Assembly: GCA_017623955.1 (NCBI GenBank)
Contig: JAGAOA010000185.1
Location: 1-7,809, forward strand
Origin: Opitutales bacterium
GTDB lineage: Bacteria; Verrucomicrobiota; Verrucomicrobiae; Opitutales; CAG-312
Reading direction: 5' to 3'
DNA length: 7,809 nucleotides
Shown: piece after piece, positions 6,517 to 7,809 of the stretch
Layout of the letters: every line of letters begins with the position of its first letter
Position numbering within the stretch: position 1 is the stretch's first letter
Notes under the pieces: model-generated
Database searches by the model: none
Told to the model about the DNA's origin: nothing
The model's input: the letters and a program-made list of their open reading frames with translations, nothing else
Program-made: the position numbers and the translations under genes

Positions 6517-7046
6517 TATTTGCCTTTCTGAGAGTTTTCTTTAACTTTTTGCCACTTCATAATTTTGTCGGGAACAACGCCCCCTATTTTATAAAGAGAG
6601 TCTTTCTTTCTGATTAAATCGGCTCTAGAGTACGCATTTATTGAAAAATCTGTACTCATTACAATAGCCTGTTCAGGACATGCTTCTTGACAATATCCAC
6701 AAAAAATACAACGCGACATATCAATCTGAAACTCACTTGGTCCTTTTTCAATGAAAGCATAATCACTATCTTCTGGAATAGATGAAGGTGTTACCTTGAT
6801 TGCCTTCGACGGACACACAAACTCGCACAACTGACACGATACACATTTTTGTCGCCCATTTACATCTGTAACTAAAACCGGAGCTCCTCTGTACCCGATT
6901 GGTAATACTGGGCGCTGATCAGGATACTCTAATGTAACCTTTGGCGAAAAAAAGTTTTTTATTGTTATATATAATCCTGAAAATATTTGGGGCAGATACG
7001 TCCTTTCCCAAAAACTCAAGCGTTTTCTTTCAACAACTATTGCCAT
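6516..7046 (-). CDS. nuoI: NADH-quinone oxidoreductase subunit I (NuoI), 2x[4Fe-4S] ferredoxin-like
   Basis: A 176-residue iron-sulfur subunit that carries clusters N6a and N6b, passing electrons to N2 next to the quinone site. Both CxxCxxCxxxCP motifs are intact: Cys68, 71, 74 and 78 (CVSCQLCEFVCP) and Cys113, 116, 119 and 123 (CIFCGYCQEACP). In the family the last cysteine of each motif ligates the other cluster. The N-terminus (SFWERTYLPQIFSGLYITIKNFF, split here as an amphipathic segment at residues 11-33) fits the helix that lies on the membrane near NuoH. YRGAPVL at residues 52-58 is the usual lead-in to the first motif. The start at 7046 overlaps the nuoH end by 10 bases, with only a weak AGG upstream, suggesting coupling to nuoH. 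The CVSCQLCEFVCP style differs from the form I recall in Bacteroides. Confidence 0.97.
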   Translation of the reverse strand: MAIVVERKRLSFWERTYLPQIFSGLYITIKNFFSPKVTLEYPDQRPVLPIGYRGAPVLVTDVNGRQKCVSCQLCEFVCPSKAIKVTPSSIPEDSDYAFIEKGPSEFQIDMSRCIFCGYCQEACPEQAIVMSTDFSINAYSRADLIRKKDSLYKIGGVVPDKIMKWQKVKENSQKGK

Positions 7047-7809
7047 AAAATTGAACCTATTGAAGTGTAAATTAAATAAAATACGAAGTTAGCTACCGCG
7101 AGAGGCAACAAACATTTCCAACCTAAATTCATAACTTGGTCGTTTCTAAAACGTGGAAGAGTCCAACGAATCCAAATAAAGAAGAAAATCATCATTGCAA
7201 TTTTCACAAGGAAAGTAACAACCGACAAAATAGAAGCAAATATACCCCAACTCTGTGGCCAACTTTCGCAAGGAATTGGATTCCAACCGCCTAAGAATAG
7301 CGAAATGAAAATAGCAGAACCCACTACTATATGTCCATATTCGCCAACAAAGAATAAACCAAATTTAAAACTTCCATATTCAGTATGGTATCCACTTACT
7401 ATATCTGTTTCACTTTCTGCCATATCAAAAGGCAAGCGATTTGTTTCAGCAAATAAAGCTACTAAGAAAATCAAAGCTGAAATTGGCTGTGTAAAGCAGA
7501 ACCAAAAGTTATCGCTCTGAACTTTCGAAATCTCAAAAAGGCTCATTGGAGAATCTACACCTTTTGATGCAACCATCAAAATAACAGGCAATACAGATAA
7601 TCCCATAGCTAACTCGTAACTAACAACTTGAGCAGCTGCACGCATAGCACCGATATATGGTAACTTACTATTTGAAGACCAACCAGCCATAATTCCGCCA
7701 AAAACACCCAACGAACCAATAGCTAGCGCAAACACTAAACTTATATCTAGATTAGCTACTGCAATAGCCTCGCTTTTATTATCTAGCCAAAATATGCCAA
7801 ATGGAATTA
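7037..7809 (-). CDS. nuoH: NADH-quinone oxidoreductase subunit H (NuoH), 5' end cut off
   Basis: The C-terminal 256 residues of the quinone-chamber subunit (ND1 homologue) are visible; roughly the first 70-100 residues lie beyond the right edge. The frame stays open past an internal GTG at 7735-7733, which is not the true start: the upstream codons read IPFGIFWLDNKSEAIAVANL, and IPF followed later by GWSSNSK (visible residues 42-48) is standard NuoH. Further landmarks are AQVVSYE at 59-65 (Glu65 equals E. coli Glu157), the quinone-loop motif ETNRLPFDMAESETD at 121-135, YHTEY with Glu143 (E. coli Glu228), KFGLFFVGEY, and RFRNDQVMNLGWK at 219-231. In the loop, Asp128, Glu131 and Glu133 match E. 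coli Asp213, Glu216 and Glu218, while E. coli Glu220 is Asp135 here and Pro215 is Ala. It ends in TAG inside the nuoI start region. Confidence 0.96.
   Translation of the reverse strand, partial: IPFGIFWLDNKSEAIAVANLDISLVFALAIGSLGVFGGIMAGWSSNSKLPYIGAMRAAAQVVSYELAMGLSVLPVILMVASKGVDSPMSLFEISKVQSDNFWFCFTQPISALIFLVALFAETNRLPFDMAESETDIVSGYHTEYGSFKFGLFFVGEYGHIVVGSAIFISLFLGGWNPIPCESWPQSWGIFASILSVVTFLVKIAMMIFFFIWIRWTLPRFRNDQVMNLGWKCLLPLAVANFVFYLIYTSIGSILWQ

Noticed and set aside
7733..7735. GTG as the start of nuoH
   Set aside because: The frame continues upstream to the edge with typical NuoH residues (IPFG and the following loop), so the GTG is an internal valine codon and the gene is cut by the window.

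Overview
The window is AT-rich bacterial DNA in which every supported gene lies on the minus strand, so transcription runs from high to low coordinates. It holds the distal half of a respiratory complex I (NADH:quinone oxidoreductase) operon in the standard order nuoH-I-J-K-L-M-N, followed by two small cell-envelope genes. No RNA gene, mobile element, CRISPR array or phage gene was seen, and no stretch over 300 bases lacks a gene.

Layout from right to left. nuoH (7037-7809) loses its N-terminus at the right edge. nuoI (6516-7046) overlaps nuoH by 10 bases. nuoJ (5998-6516) overlaps nuoI by one base. nuoK (5683-5988), nuoL (3776-5677), nuoM (2270-3766) and nuoN (775-2268) follow with gaps of 1 to 9 bases. 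Next come a small lipoprotein with a PEGA-type domain (367-729) and an exported Sel1-repeat protein (1-323), whose C-terminus runs off the left edge.

How the genes work together. NuoH and NuoI form the junction between the hydrophilic arm and the membrane arm: NuoI carries two 4Fe-4S clusters towards the quinone site, whose floor is NuoH. NuoJ and NuoK link this to the three antiporter-like pumping subunits NuoN, NuoM and NuoL. The upstream nuoA-G genes presumably lie beyond the right edge. The two downstream genes are not known complex I parts and may simply share read-through transcription.

Organism. A Gram-negative is indicated by the lipobox protein, the exported Sel1 protein and a 14-subunit type complex I. 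The phylum is not settled. AT-rich leaders without a Shine-Dalgarno site before the two envelope genes would suit Bacteroidota. The strong AGGAG sites inside the nuo operon, and NuoM and NuoI sequence styles that I associate from memory with Verrucomicrobiota and relatives, point to the PVC group instead. Stops used are TAA and TAG only, too few to mean much.

The window is mostly core metabolism and I found no convincing undescribed system. The best point for a second look is NuoM, where the central pumping lysine of the seventh helix is replaced by leucine.
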